A stretch of DNA of 64,000 nt, from assembly GCA_905183005.1 (NCBI GenBank), contig CAJJDO010000019.1, forward strand, positions 292,008 to 356,007, in the 5' to 3' direction. The translations under genes were made by a program, and so were the position numbers. The notes under the pieces were generated by a model. That model had not been told where the DNA came from. It saw nothing but the letters and a program-made list of their open reading frames with translations, and ran no database searches. Source of the DNA: Paramecium pentaurelia. Lineage: Eukaryota; Ciliophora; Oligohymenophorea; Peniculida; Parameciidae. Within the stretch, counting starts at the first letter, position 1. The number at the start of each line of letters is the position of its first letter. Positions 1-12,653 of this stretch are shown one piece after another.

Positions 1-324
1 AAATATTTATAGTTATAAATTAAAATCAATATAACATATTAATTACCCGTTTTTATTATATTAATAGATGAAATAAATAGTGCTTTTTGCATTTTTGGCA
101 TGTGTTGTTCTGGCACATAATGATATTAAGCATGTGCAAGAATTACTTTTAGAACTGAAGGATGAAATACATGAGCAAATCGTAGCTTTAGATGCTGAAT
201 GGGTGTTAACATAAAAAGTATTGATTATTAAATATGATAAAAGATGAAACAAGCTAGTATTTAAGCATTAAGATAAACAAAAGTTGATTAAGAGGCTGAT
301 TGTGATAGAAGAGATGAAAATGTA
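1..324. repeat. left copy of a duplicated stretch (matches 1106-1429)
   Basis: Bases 1-324 match 1106-1429 with no difference that I can see, an offset of 1105. The match stops one base before the N at 326. The left copy carries the start of the secreted coiled-coil gene (ATG at 68) and then breaks off. If the sequence left of the window were available, the match would probably run further back, because the second repeat pair in this window has the same 1105 offset. This looks like an unmerged contig overlap, not a second gene. Confidence 0.85.
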
Positions 325-325
325 A
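68..325 (+). pseudogene. 5' fragment of the secreted coiled-coil gene (duplicate, cut at the N)
   Basis: This is the first exon, the first intron and part of the second exon of the gene at 1173-2762, repeated without visible change and ended by the N at 326. It encodes the signal peptide and the first part of the coiled coil. It has no 3' end of its own. It is listed so that it is not counted as an independent gene; an assembly join is the simplest explanation. Confidence 0.7.
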
Positions 326-326
326 N
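326..326. other. single-N assembly join
   Basis: One undetermined base between two stretches whose flanks are repeated. Two others occur at 11549 and 57035, each also with repeated flanks. A one-base gap is how scaffolding programs often mark contigs that were expected to overlap but were not merged. Confidence 0.85.
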
Positions 327-1172
327 GTAAATAATTTGTGAATAATCAATTGTGAGAATTTAAGCCATTTAATAATATTTCCTTCATATTTTTATATAAT
401 TTTATTAATAATCTTTTTTGAATAATATTGTAATATCAATGAAATGTTCCATAAACTCCAGACAAATAAAAAGAATAAAAACTGCTGTTGACTATACTAT
501 AACATTAGTATAAGTAATATAAATTAAACAATCAATTACCATTCCATTCCAGTAATCATAATATTCATATATCTTCCTTTCTTTTTAAATACTTCAACAA
601 ATTGTAATATCTCCAGATGATTTTTATAAAAATTCCTTTATTTTGTCCCTTTCTAACAAGTAATCTTTAATTAACAATCTAGTTAACTTATTTGAGATAA
701 CAAATTTAGATTTTTTACTAATCTGAGCTTTTGATTCAAATACTTTATTTAATTTTATTATTATAATTCATCTTTTTTAATCATTAATAAATGTAAAGTT
801 ATTATTCATGTTCTTTTACTAATTCTAAAAATTTCTAATTATTATCTTCTTTCCCAATTATTTATAAAAATATTACTATTTTTCAGAAAGACATGCTTCG
901 ACAATCCAATAAATTTTTGATTATTTAAAAGTACTAATGAAATTGAATATTATTATGATTTAATTATATAATTTTATTATTTTTGTTTAATAATATTCAT
1001 TACATAATTTAACTAAAATGAGTGTTCTCAATTATTTAAGATAAGTATATAAAATGAATGTTAGATGGTTGAATTGATTGTAAATATGAAGTTGAATAAA
1101 AATGGAAATATTTATAGTTATAAATTAAAATCAATATAACATATTAATTACCCGTTTTTATTATATTAATAG
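327..1172. other. intergenic, no gene seen
   Basis: AT-rich sequence in which no spliced frame or recognisable protein could be followed. It holds the upstream region of the gene at 1173; bases 1106-1172 repeat 1-67. Confidence 0.6.
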
Positions 1173-2762
1173 ATGAAATAAATAGTGCTTTTTGCATTTT
1201 TGGCATGTGTTGTTCTGGCACATAATGATATTAAGCATGTGCAAGAATTACTTTTAGAACTGAAGGATGAAATACATGAGCAAATCGTAGCTTTAGATGC
1301 TGAATGGGTGTTAACATAAAAAGTATTGATTATTAAATATGATAAAAGATGAAACAAGCTAGTATTTAAGCATTAAGATAAACAAAAGTTGATTAAGAGG
1401 CTGATTGTGATAGAAGAGATGAAAATGTAGTCAATAAGAAAACAGAAATCTAAGAAATGTCTGATTTAATTGCATGGATCCAACATAGAATTCACGTCAA
1501 TAAAAATAGAATTCAAACTATTGAAGATCTATAATGTAGACAATCTTTGAACTTTGTTGATACAGTCAGAGATGATAAAATTTCATTAACAGTCTCAATA
1601 TTTGTTAAAGAATAACTTGAAAAAATAGTGTCAGAAGGCACATCATTTGCATAAAAATCATAAGCTATGAAAAATATCCTTTCATTCCTTTAAGATATAA
1701 AAGAGTAGAAATATGAATTTTTGGAATTAACAAGAACAATGGAAATTGAAAGAGAAGAAAATCCTAATATGATTGAAACACATATGGGACCAATTGAAAT
1801 GAAGAAATTCTAAGAAGTTAGACATGAAATCTTAGCAGTTTTGGATGAATTAGAAGCTCATATTAATTCACATATTCCAGTTGCATAAGCTGATATGATT
1901 AGAGTAGGATTAGCCTATATTGAATGGAAATAAAGAATCCTTAAAGAAAATGAATTTTTTCAATAAAAGATTGTTGAATTAGGAAAATAATTAGTAAATT
2001 TAATTTATCTAAAGTGATTAGGAAAATTTAGATGATTAATTGTTAGCCTTAGAATACAGTGCAAAATAATGCAGAGAAAGAGTAACAGACATTGAAAGAG
2101 CTATTGAAGTAGCAAAAAATGATAGTGTACTAGCTTACAAAGATTATGTAGAGGAACATGAAAGATTACTAAAACAATTAGCTATTTTCTCACAATTATA
2201 TTAATTATATGATAAAGAAATTGATAATAAAACAACTGAAGCAGAAAAAGAAGCATTGACAGTAATCATTTAATATTATCAAATAGTAAGAAAGAAATGA
2301 TCATCCAATAGTTGGTGGAGATAAGAGTTCATTACCTCCTTAATATAGAGATGAACCAGAAGAACCTCTTATTGTTGGTGGAGATTAGAGCTCATTACCT
2401 CCTTAATATAGAGATTAAACAGAGGAAGTAGAACCTATTGTTGGAGCAGATGAGAATTCTTTACCACCTCCAGAAGGTATTGAAGAGGAAGAGGTTGAAT
2501 CACATGAAGAAACAGAAGCTATGATTGTTGGTAATGATGAAAGCTCCTTGCCTCCTGAATACTAAGAACCAGTTGAAGTTCCTGAATTAGAAGAAACAGA
2601 AGATTAAGAATAAGTAATATTATTTCTTATGAACAGTTATTGATCAAAAAAGGTCCTTTGAAACTCAGAGAAATTGAAACAGCACCATCATATAAAAGAT
2701 CAGATTTCATTTTACTCTAAATGAAATAAAAAAAGACAGAATAAGATGAAGTAATTTTATGA
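1173..2762 (+). CDS. secreted coiled-coil protein with acidic repeat tail
   Basis: I do not recognise a named family. The start ATG is followed by a typical signal peptide (MKQIVLFAFLACVVLA), then a long charged, heptad-rich stretch with many E, K, Q and L. Four introns of about 23-28 nt (for example near 1321-1346 and 2256-2280) join the frame up to TGA at 2760-2762. The C-terminal third holds four copies of a motif like IVGGDxSSLPPQYRDE, separated by acidic spacers, then a short basic end. A signal peptide plus coiled coil and modest size resembles ciliate secretory-granule (trichocyst matrix) proteins, but that is only an inference from architecture. The protein should enter the secretory pathway. 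The exon structure is self-consistent, so the gene looks intact. Confidence 0.75.
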
Positions 2763-2867
2763 TGATTTCTAATTGCAATCATTATATAATTTAATATGAA
2801 TAATTTATCTAAAATATTTTGTTTCATAGTAACCACTTTTTAGTTTTCCTAATTTTTCATATTAACA

Positions 2868-2941
2868 ATAAGCTCATATTAATAATAATAGTAAAATATT
2901 TGAAATTATAAGCTCATATTAATAGTAAAATGTTTGAAATT
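2868..2941. repeat. two-copy short tandem repeat
   Basis: A unit of about 34-40 bp beginning ataagctcatattaat and ending with tttgaaatt occurs twice in a row. The second unit lacks one aataat step and has one a-to-g change. It lies in the 301-bp gap between the ends of two convergent genes. No function is suggested. Confidence 0.75.
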
Positions 2942-3063
2942 AATACAATTAATTAGAAACCAAGAGTAGATACCTATTTTATAAATTTATTTTATATTTT
3001 TTCATAATATAAAATAACTAAAGTTTTTAATTATATAATATAAATACAATGAAAATAAAGTAA

Positions 3064-6059
3064 TCAATTTCTTTTATAAGACTTTTTTTGACTTTCAGTA
3101 AATGTCAACTTCATTCGACTCAGTTTTTATTTCTGTTGCTAAATCTCTGATCTCAATTCTTCTATTGTTTTATCTGTATTATCAATTTGAATTAGTGTTT
3201 TATTTGGTGTTTTTATACCTGCATTAATGTTTGGACTTCCAAAAATTTAGGATTTATTGTCTGAAATAATATTAATTTTTACTTAATTATTTTGATTACT
3301 AATTATAAATAGTAGATTTTTGAATATTTTTATTAGGAGATTAAGATTTCAATTTTATAGGTTATTGAATTATATTTTCTAGTTGTGTGATTTATAATTA
3401 ATAATCTTATTAAATTTAATCTACTTTTTTTTCTTATCTTAATTTAAATTCTTAATATCTTTGTTCGAAATATTGCCTTTCTTTACTCATTGTATATTCA
3501 GAGAATTATTACTATGATATTCTAATTTATTAATAATAACATACAATTCTTCTTATTATTCTTTAATGAGTTTATTTAAATTCATTAATTCTAATTCATA
3601 ATTTTACTGTTATTAAATAAATATTTATTCTTGTAATTATAATTACTTTTAAAGTTCTTCATTTTCTTTATTTAGTAAAATAATTTAATTTTTAAATTCA
3701 TTATCATTAGCTTTAGATATTATTAATTATTCTATTTATTATTATTTTTATTTTAATTTGATTTAACCTTCTTCATAAATTAATAATTCTGTTTGTTTAA
3801 ATTACTTCTTAAAATTATCTAATTTTTTCTCCATTTCTAAATTCATTTATTCAAATTCATAGTATTTATCATTTTCTATCATTTATATCCTATTTTCTGT
3901 TATTAGCAATTATTTTTTATATAAATTATGCAACATTAATTTACAATCATTTTCTAATTACTTTTATTTAGTGATAAAAAAATTTCTTAATTCTATTAAC
4001 TATATAGATGTAAATTCTTTATATCTACTAAAAGCTTTAAAAATTCTTTATTTTAAATTATTTTATTTAAATCTATGTTCGTCAAGTTTTATTTGTAATT
4101 AAGTTTTTTAATTGTTCAAAAGGCTAATTTTTTTACTAATATCATCATTTTAATTTTTTTCTTTTTTGATCATATCTTAGATTTCTTATTAAGCACATAG
4201 CAATTTATCATTATTTAATTCTAAATCTTAAATAATTTATTGATTCTAAATTTATAAGAATTCTATTTAATTATTACTCTCAATTTGATCTTTTTATAAT
4301 TCTATTATTATTTTATTTTATTCATCCATTTTCTATTTAAATTCATTTCTTTATTTTCTATTCTCAACTTATTATTCTTATAATTAAGACTAAATTTTAT
4401 TGTTTTCGTCATTAAAATTATCTTATAAGAGCATAAGTTTTTAATCTTTTTCTTACAATTCTAAATTATGTAATTCCTCTTTCTTTTTTATTTATTCATT
4501 CAATCGTTTAATATCATCTTTATGTTATTTTAATTTTTATTCTACTTCTTATCCTAATCTTTAAAATGAAAATGATCCTTAAATTTAAATATCTAATAAA
4601 TTTTAAATGTGTTATAAAAATTATTAATGTTGTTAATTTTCCTTCTCAATTTCAGTAATATAATCTTAGTTTTCTCTTAAAGTGTTAAAGGTTTATTCTT
4701 AAAATACTTTAATTTCATCTAATTCTGAAAGTAGAATTTTTAATTTCTAATCTTTTTTAGTTATATCCAATTCTAGAGTACTATTTTTATTTTCTAATTC
4801 CTCTTAATCATAATTTTATTAATTTAATTATTCATTTAAATGATTGATCTCCATTTCTAGATTTTAGTATTACCTTTACATATTCTCAAATTCTAAATTT
4901 TATTGATATAGTTTATCTTTATTTAATTTAAGTTCTTTAATTAAATCTTAGATTTATTTATCTTTATCTATTATAACTTATTCAAAAGAAGTAGTCAAAT
5001 TTTCCTCTAAATTTAATTTTTCATCTAAAAATTGTTCTTCTAAATCTTAACATTATTTAGTATATTATTATTCCATTTATTTAAGATTTTATTTATGATT
5101 AATTTATAACTAATGTAATTAATTTTCAGATTCTTTGATTAATCCCTATAATTCATCCATTTATTCTTATTAATATTATTAAATATTTTAAGCTTCTTTT
5201 AACTTATTCTTCAATTCATTTATTTTTTGATTACTTTTTTCTTTTAACTAATCAAGTAAATCTTTTTATTTAGATAATTCTTAATGATTTTTTGTTTTAA
5301 TCTATTCAATCTCATTTTTGTATTATTCTATTTCTTAATCTAATTGAATATTGAGATCCATTTACTATTATGACTTTCTTTTTATTTCAGTAAGTTCTTT
5401 TAATGTAAGTTCACATTCATTTTTAAAATCACTATTTTATCTATCTAATTATTAATTTAATTAATTAAGAGATTCATTTCTTATTCTCATATCATTCAAT
5501 TCAGAATTTAATAGTTTTTATAGTTAATCACATTATTAAAAATTTTCTTTTGTAATTATATTCTCCTTCAATAATTGCTGTTCTTTAGATTGTAATTCTT
5601 TTATTTACTTATTAAATTTATCATTTTATTGTTAATATTTCTAATTTGAAATTTAAATTTACTTGAAGTTATATTTCTGATGCTTCTAGTAAATCCTATA
5701 ATTCTTAAACTTCTCTGATTTATTATAATTAAAATTCTCTTTATTTAGAATCAAATTCTTAAATTATAGTTTCTTCCCTTTCCAAAAAATCTCGTTTAAT
5801 TTAATCATTTAAAGCTTATTCTTATCTTAATTCTGCTTATAAACGATGAATTTCATCTGTTAACTATTTTTAGAATGCTTCAAGAGTGATTTCCTTAATT
5901 CTACTAAATACTATGTTTTTATAGTCCTTATTGGATTCAATAACTGAGTCATGTAAAATCTTGGTTGAGATATCCAACAAACACTCTAATTAAATAATTT
6001 AAATGGATATTACATTCTAATTGAGATTGACTATTAAATAGTTTAGATGATGATAACAT
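3064..6059 (-). CDS. long coiled-coil protein
   Basis: Reading the minus strand from the ATG at 6057-6059 gives about 960 residues, almost all heptad-rich (E, Q, K, L, N, I) with very few prolines. The N-terminus MLSSSKLFNSQSQLEQ is followed after a 28-nt intron by a short globular-looking stretch, then coiled coil to the end. A further 22-nt intron lies near 5638-5659, and the stop TGA is at 3064-3066. Glutamine is coded mostly by TAA/TAG. No motor, kinase or zinc-binding motif was seen. Long coiled coils of this kind in ciliates are often basal-body, cytoskeletal or vesicle-tether proteins, but nothing here picks between them. The gene is divergent from the CBP80 relic, whose first ATG lies 64 bp away. 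Confidence 0.75.
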
Positions 6060-6122
6060 GTTTAACGTATATATAAATATGAAAAATTAAATTATTTATT
6101 CAATTAAATATTGATTTTTAAT

Positions 6123-7530
6123 ATGCTAGCATTTTAACATTAGTACCACCTGAAATAATTAGAATAAGATAATTAGTATACTTTTGAGATATGATGATGG
6201 AATAGATACATTTAAAAAAGATTTATTAAAGATAGTTGATATTTTAGGAGAATATTATCAATGAAGTAAAAGATGCAATGATTTAATTTTTTATTTAATC
6301 TGCTAAACTATTACCTCTTAAATCTGGAATTTATGCTACAATACTGGGCTCTCTTGTCTACAAAATAAGTAATTTTAAGTAGATATCATATAACAGGTAA
6401 CTTAATCTTTGACTGATCAAATCATACTTGGATTATTGGAACATCTATAATAAATTGCTTAAGAGGAAACATCAATTTTAGGATAAACAATTTTGAAGTT
6501 CTTAAGTGAATTAATGAATGTTGGTTTACTTAATACGGTAAGTTTTGTAGAATGTTTGTATGATTTACAAAGAGGAGCTGAGAATGAAAATTCACCTTTC
6601 TATTTATAAATTCTACTAACTACTTTTCCTCATGTTTTGAGAAAGGCTATGGAGAAAAATCAAATTGAATTTAAGAATATTATTCAGAATGTGGAAGTTT
6701 TAATGTCTAAAAGGAAAACTGAAGATAGACTTAATCATTTATGATAATCAATTAGAAACTTTTTAAATAATTAAGAAAAGGATGCACATACTTAAATATT
6801 TTAATAATTTTTGAAATCAACTTATCCTAGGCCTTATTTATTATTTAAAGAAGAGATGACACAAGTTAGACAATTAAGAAGAGTATTTAAAATTCCTATT
6901 GTTAAAAGATATAAAATTTGGAGACCTTAATAAAATTTAGTAGTTAATGATAAACAAGAGTAAAATTTCAAAACAATAATTTAGTACTAAGACAGATATC
7001 TAAATTGAAATTATTAGATAATGGATTTATGAAACAATTGAACTATTTAAAAACCAATAGATAATAAACTATATTTTAATTTCAGTAATATTAAAATAGT
7101 TTATAGATCTTAATTTAGATAAACCATTTTTTATACTTTGTTAAATATGATTATTGAAACTGTTCCTAGAAAAGATTAATTATCAACAGTATTTTTTAGT
7201 GGACTTTTAAGTCATTTAAGTTAGAGAAATGCTGATAATATTAAAAAGTGGAATGAAATATTATTGAATAATTTATTGATTAATTACCTATGAATAATAT
7301 TTTTGTAATAGAGTGAGTAACTGAATGTTTATCACATTATTATTGTAGATCCAATTTAAAAATAAATTGGGATAAATTATATTCAAAATATAGTACAGAT
7401 GAATAGGAAAGTTTGAATAACTATTTTGTATTTTTATTATTTAGAAAACTATTTCTATTAGTAAATATAGATAAAATTACAGATCTTATACCGAAAAATA
7501 TTATCACTTGGTTTAAGTATTAATAATAAT
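6123..7530 (+). pseudogene. decayed copy of nuclear cap-binding protein CBP80 (NCBP1)
   Basis: CBP80 binds CBP20 and the mRNA 5' cap in the nucleus through MIF4G-type helical repeats. Recognisable blocks occur in the right order: SAKLLPLKSGIYATILGSL (compare VARLLPEKLTIYTTLVGLL), a block ending ILKFLSELMNVG, LTTFPHVLRKAMEK, TYPRPYLLFKEE, INWDKLYSK and FVFLLFRKLFLLVNIDKITD. They do not form one open frame. A one-base loss is needed near 6260 and a one-base gain near 6411. In-frame TGA codons occur at 6742-6744 and again near 7313, both where CBP80 proteins have tryptophan, and more stops lie around 7010-7050. The homology fades before the expected C-terminus. Paramecium keeps many gene copies from genome duplications, so a working copy elsewhere is likely. 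Boundaries are approximate. A badly sequenced live gene is the alternative, but the number of breaks makes it unlikely. Confidence 0.75.
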
Positions 7531-10444
7531 AATTTAATTAATATTCATGATCATTGAATAAAAATCCTTTAAAAATTATGCTGATGAATAAACATCATTA
7601 CACAAAAGTATTAATTTAACAATATTAGTAAAGAAAGAGAATTTCATTATTTTTGTTATTAGTTTATTATAAAATTAAAGCTATTTGATTAATTATTTAG
7701 ATCTGATATATCATTATGAATAATTTTCAATTTTTTAAATATTTTTTATAGTAATTTAATTAAATGCAAAAAAAAGTTAGTCTAAAAACTCTAATTTATT
7801 TTTTTTTATATTTGTAGAATTTCTATTTTATTTAGAATAATATAAATATAATCATACTAATTGTTATTAAAATTCAAACTATTTGAAATAGAAATTTAAT
7901 TCTAATAAATTTTATGATATGTTTCTTACAAAAAATAAAATCATTCCTCAATAAGCTATTTATTATTTTATTTATATAAACGATCTTTTTTAAGTCCAAT
8001 TTATTCTAAAATGTAAATTAGTACGGTAATAATTTATAAAATTATAAAAGTATAATAGAGGAGACTTAAAAATAATTAAACTGGATGATCTTATATTGAA
8101 TATTTTAAGTAATTATTTGCATCATCTCTTACTATGCAAGGAATACTTAAGAGTTATTCTATTTCTTCAAAAATGGAATCAATATTCAATTTAATTAATA
8201 CAATTAAAAAGAGATAGCAAAATAATATTATTACTGATATTATTGTATAGATATTACAACAACCTAAATTCTAGTATTGGTTTTTCTTTTATTAAATTTT
8301 TTTTATAAATTATATAAAATGATTATTAGTTTTTCTTTCTTCTTGAAAATGTTTATAAAAGTAATAGTTTATGAATATTTATAATATTCGAAATAAAAAT
8401 ATTACGAAAATGAATGTTAGTTAAAGAATTCTTTATTGGTTAATTTCGGTTTAATATTCGTTTGTTAACATTTTTTAATAGTATTCATTTTATTAACATA
8501 AAGGAGATATTAAAATATAGGGTTTTGCTTGTAAAGTCCAATTGTGAATTCTATCAATATAAAAATAGCTTAAACCATCTTTATAGTAAAATAAATTATT
8601 TGATAGAAATAGCTATTCTTCCAATATTGCATATATTTAAGAAAATAGATGGTCATTTTCCTCACAAGCCTATTTCTAATTTTCTGTATATAATTATTGT
8701 TCAGAAAAAGCTTACTATTTATTTAATTTACAAATATTCTCTCCTTTTGTTAATTATACTTGAGAAATGGGCATATTATTGTCATTATATCCAAAATAAA
8801 AATACTTATTATTTCCAAGATATGTTAATGAATTTGTAAAATTTGGATTTATTTCTTCAATTGCTTTTATTCCAAATTCAGAAATAGGACAACTAATGTT
8901 TTTTGGTAAGCAATATATAAGATCTTATGCTTTGCAAATAGTCTTTTCTTATTATTAACAATAAGTGTGATTGTATTTAAGAGAAATATCTTTTTATCTT
9001 TTTACACATATAAGGAATTCTAAATATAAATTAATAAATATACAAGATCCAAATTCATTGTTATTCAAATAACTTATATTTTAATATAATTCTTGATTAA
9101 AAGTAAAACATCCTTAATTCAGATATTTTTAAGTGCATCCTTTCCCAATAATGATTTCTATCTTAGTTTCTTCATTTCCAGTTTTATTTCTCCTTTAACT
9201 GCAATCACAACCTTTAATAACTCTACTATAATTGTATTAAAATAGAGGTTAATAATCTTTTTTTAAGCAAGTCTATTCATTCCATTAAATATAAAAATCA
9301 ACAATAATATCTTCATTTAAGTTGCTCAAAAATTACTAATAGACGTCCTAATTTGGTTAATATATTAAAAACTATAATCCAGCATAAATAATTAAAATGA
9401 AGGATAACAAGAGAAAAAATGGAATATTTTCTATTTTTTACTATTCTTTTTATTTTTCTTTAGATCTCTTTATTCTTTCCAAAAATCTTTTCACTCCTTA
9501 TTTAGTATTTACATACATGATAATATCAAAATTTATATAAATATCATAAACTCAATTCTAATAAAGCAAATATTATTTAATAAGAGAATTATTCTATTCA
9601 CTTCTATTTAAAGATCATTTTACTATAAAATCAATTATTTATAATATATGTAACAATTAATCTATTTTTTATATTATGAAAACAAATAATAAAAAAATAG
9701 CTTTGTTTTTTCTTATTCAAAATAAATTATTGATTTTTTATTAATAAAGAGTTACTTGATGATTATTAACTTTAAGTATTCTTAGAAAACATAAGTTCAA
9801 GATATATCTAATGCAAATACCTATTAGAATTTAATTAATATTATAATTTTGATAAAATTATTAAATTATAATGTAGTTATATTAAGTCAACAGATCATTA
9901 GTAATTATAACTTTTTATTATTCAATAATCAATTAAACTATTAGTTTTAATCTTCTCTAAAAATAAATTCATTTATATCCAAAGATTATTATAGAAGTGT
10001 ATGTTACTGTTATATAACTTAAACATCATTATAGTTAATGCCTATAAATCTGTAATTGTCAATAAAATCTTTTCTTTAATTTTCTATAATAAAAATTTGA
10101 AAAACTTTGTTTTAACCATATTAGTATTTTTAAATTGATAGTTTTTTATAGAAGATTTGAAATAGATAAATTTATATAATAGTAATAAAAATTTTTTATG
10201 TAATTCTCTATGTACATTTTCTTTTAAGTGGACATATTTTATAATAGATAAGTTGTATAAAATTAAATTATTTTATGACTAATTTTCAAATAAATTAAAT
10301 ACTGTCATAAAGAATTTAAATTTGTATCTAATAATCTGATGCTAATTTTACTTATCAGGTATTATCGTTTTGAAATCTTGAATGTAGTGTAAATATCCCA
10401 TCAAATTTTAATTATTATAGGATCTGTTTTTTTTTAATATATAC
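7531..10444. other. 2.9-kb stretch with no supported gene
   Basis: AT-rich sequence with frequent TGA in all frames. A few 80-125 codon open stretches exist (for instance 8462-8839 and an overlapping frame about 8745-8950), but with one stop codon such lengths arise by chance. None shows a start, a splice pattern and a recognisable protein together. It may hold further eroded remains of the CBP80 copy or of an older gene. Confidence 0.55.
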
Positions 10445-11548
10445 ATGATGCTAATTTTTATTCTTAACAAATACATACATTTTAATATCCATTTCATGAG
10501 TCTTTTATTGATAATTTTAATTACAAAGATTGGACTTTAATTATTATGACATTTTTAAATGTATTTTATTTTTGACAACTATATAAATTATTATAAGATC
10601 CATAATAATCCTTTTAGATATTGATAAAATATTCTCTATATATTTTCTGTTTGATATTTAATCTCTACTTTTTATAAATTATATATCATTAATATTATTA
10701 TAAACTCTAACTAACAAAATCAGGTCTTGTATTATTCCGCATTTAAGGCTCTTCATAGATTATTTAAGATTAGGCAAAATAATCGTTTTCTACATCAGCT
10801 TATGGCACTGGAGCAGAATTGAATTAATTTTAATTTTGATATACCCTTTAGCCAGTCAATGGTATTTATTAATGGAATTAATACTAAGGTGGTACTTAAT
10901 TGTAAGGTGTTAATGGTACAAATTAAGGTTATTATTAATACTAAATTGGATTTCTAGATGGAGAAGTAAATTATGGGATAACAATTTATTATTTTAATGG
11001 CTATAATTATGTAATTATATACTTTCTCCTCTTGTAATGGTAATTAAATTATATATTTCAGACCTTCATGCAATTTTTAAACAAATTTTTCTATGGATGT
11101 TTAAAGGTTTTTATAATCTTATTTCCATTTGCTGTCGACATAATCTAAAAATCCATTCACATCTTGAACTTCTTTTGAATTTAATGTTTCCATTTGCATA
11201 TCAAATAATCTACAAAATTCTATTGTAAAAGCATTACTAAAATAATTTTTTATCATTTTAACAAAGTTATCTTTCATTAAATTTAGAAGATAAATTCTAA
11301 AAATTTTATATTTTATAATTTACTTTTTATTTACAATCTCTCCTTCTTTATTATGTTTCATTTCATATTCTTTATGATTGACATAAGATTATATCTTTTT
11401 GAATGCCTCTTCAATATCATTTCCAACATCCTCTGATACTTTTATTTTTTAATTTAATTATTCTAAAGTTGTTATAATTTCATTTCTCTCTTCCTAATTA
11501 CTTTATTTAATCTCTTTTTATTTATCTTGAAACTCTTTTTTAAAAGCA
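10445..11548. repeat. left copy of a 1.1-kb duplication (matches 11550-12653)
   Basis: 1104 bases appear twice, separated by the single N at 11549, with no difference that I noticed. The left copy holds the 3' part of the minus-strand gene at 11791-12991 and breaks off inside it. The right copy runs on into a complete gene. An unmerged contig overlap is the simplest reading. Confidence 0.9.
10686..11548 (-). pseudogene. 3' part of the Q/P-tailed coiled-coil gene (duplicate, cut at the N)
   Basis: Same sequence as the 3' part of the gene at 11791-12991, including its stop codon, but without its 5' end because the join at 11549 falls inside the gene. It should not be counted as an independent gene unless long reads across the join show a true tandem duplication. 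Confidence 0.75.
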
Positions 11549-11549
11549 N
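11549..11549. other. single-N assembly join
   Basis: One undetermined base exactly between the two copies of a 1104-bp repeat. Confidence 0.9.
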
Positions 11550-12653
11550 ATGATGCTAATTTTTATTCTTAACAAATACATACATTTTAATATCCATTTC
11601 ATGAGTCTTTTATTGATAATTTTAATTACAAAGATTGGACTTTAATTATTATGACATTTTTAAATGTATTTTATTTTTGACAACTATATAAATTATTATA
11701 AGATCCATAATAATCCTTTTAGATATTGATAAAATATTCTCTATATATTTTCTGTTTGATATTTAATCTCTACTTTTTATAAATTATATATCATTAATAT
11801 TATTATAAACTCTAACTAACAAAATCAGGTCTTGTATTATTCCGCATTTAAGGCTCTTCATAGATTATTTAAGATTAGGCAAAATAATCGTTTTCTACAT
11901 CAGCTTATGGCACTGGAGCAGAATTGAATTAATTTTAATTTTGATATACCCTTTAGCCAGTCAATGGTATTTATTAATGGAATTAATACTAAGGTGGTAC
12001 TTAATTGTAAGGTGTTAATGGTACAAATTAAGGTTATTATTAATACTAAATTGGATTTCTAGATGGAGAAGTAAATTATGGGATAACAATTTATTATTTT
12101 AATGGCTATAATTATGTAATTATATACTTTCTCCTCTTGTAATGGTAATTAAATTATATATTTCAGACCTTCATGCAATTTTTAAACAAATTTTTCTATG
12201 GATGTTTAAAGGTTTTTATAATCTTATTTCCATTTGCTGTCGACATAATCTAAAAATCCATTCACATCTTGAACTTCTTTTGAATTTAATGTTTCCATTT
12301 GCATATCAAATAATCTACAAAATTCTATTGTAAAAGCATTACTAAAATAATTTTTTATCATTTTAACAAAGTTATCTTTCATTAAATTTAGAAGATAAAT
12401 TCTAAAAATTTTATATTTTATAATTTACTTTTTATTTACAATCTCTCCTTCTTTATTATGTTTCATTTCATATTCTTTATGATTGACATAAGATTATATC
12501 TTTTTGAATGCCTCTTCAATATCATTTCCAACATCCTCTGATACTTTTATTTTTTAATTTAATTATTCTAAAGTTGTTATAATTTCATTTCTCTCTTCCT
12601 AATTACTTTATTTAATCTCTTTTTATTTATCTTGAAACTCTTTTTTAAAAGCA
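11550..12653. repeat. right copy of the 1.1-kb duplication (matches 10445-11548)
   Basis: Begins directly after the N at 11549. It continues without a break into the 5' part of the gene that ends at 12991, so this is the copy to use for annotation. Confidence 0.9.

Noticed and set aside
1..1429. true tandem duplication of the secreted coiled-coil gene
   Set aside because: The match appears perfect, stops at a single N, and has the same offset as another such join; an unmerged overlap is simpler.
6742..7316. TGA read as tryptophan in the CBP80-like region
   Set aside because: Two TGA codons sit at Trp positions, but other genes here clearly end at TGA, and this region also has frameshifts, so decay is the better explanation.
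8462..8839. 125-codon open frame on the plus strand
   Set aside because: It starts with TTG, has no recognisable protein, and with TGA as the only stop such lengths are expected by chance in AT-rich DNA; an overlapping frame is just as open.
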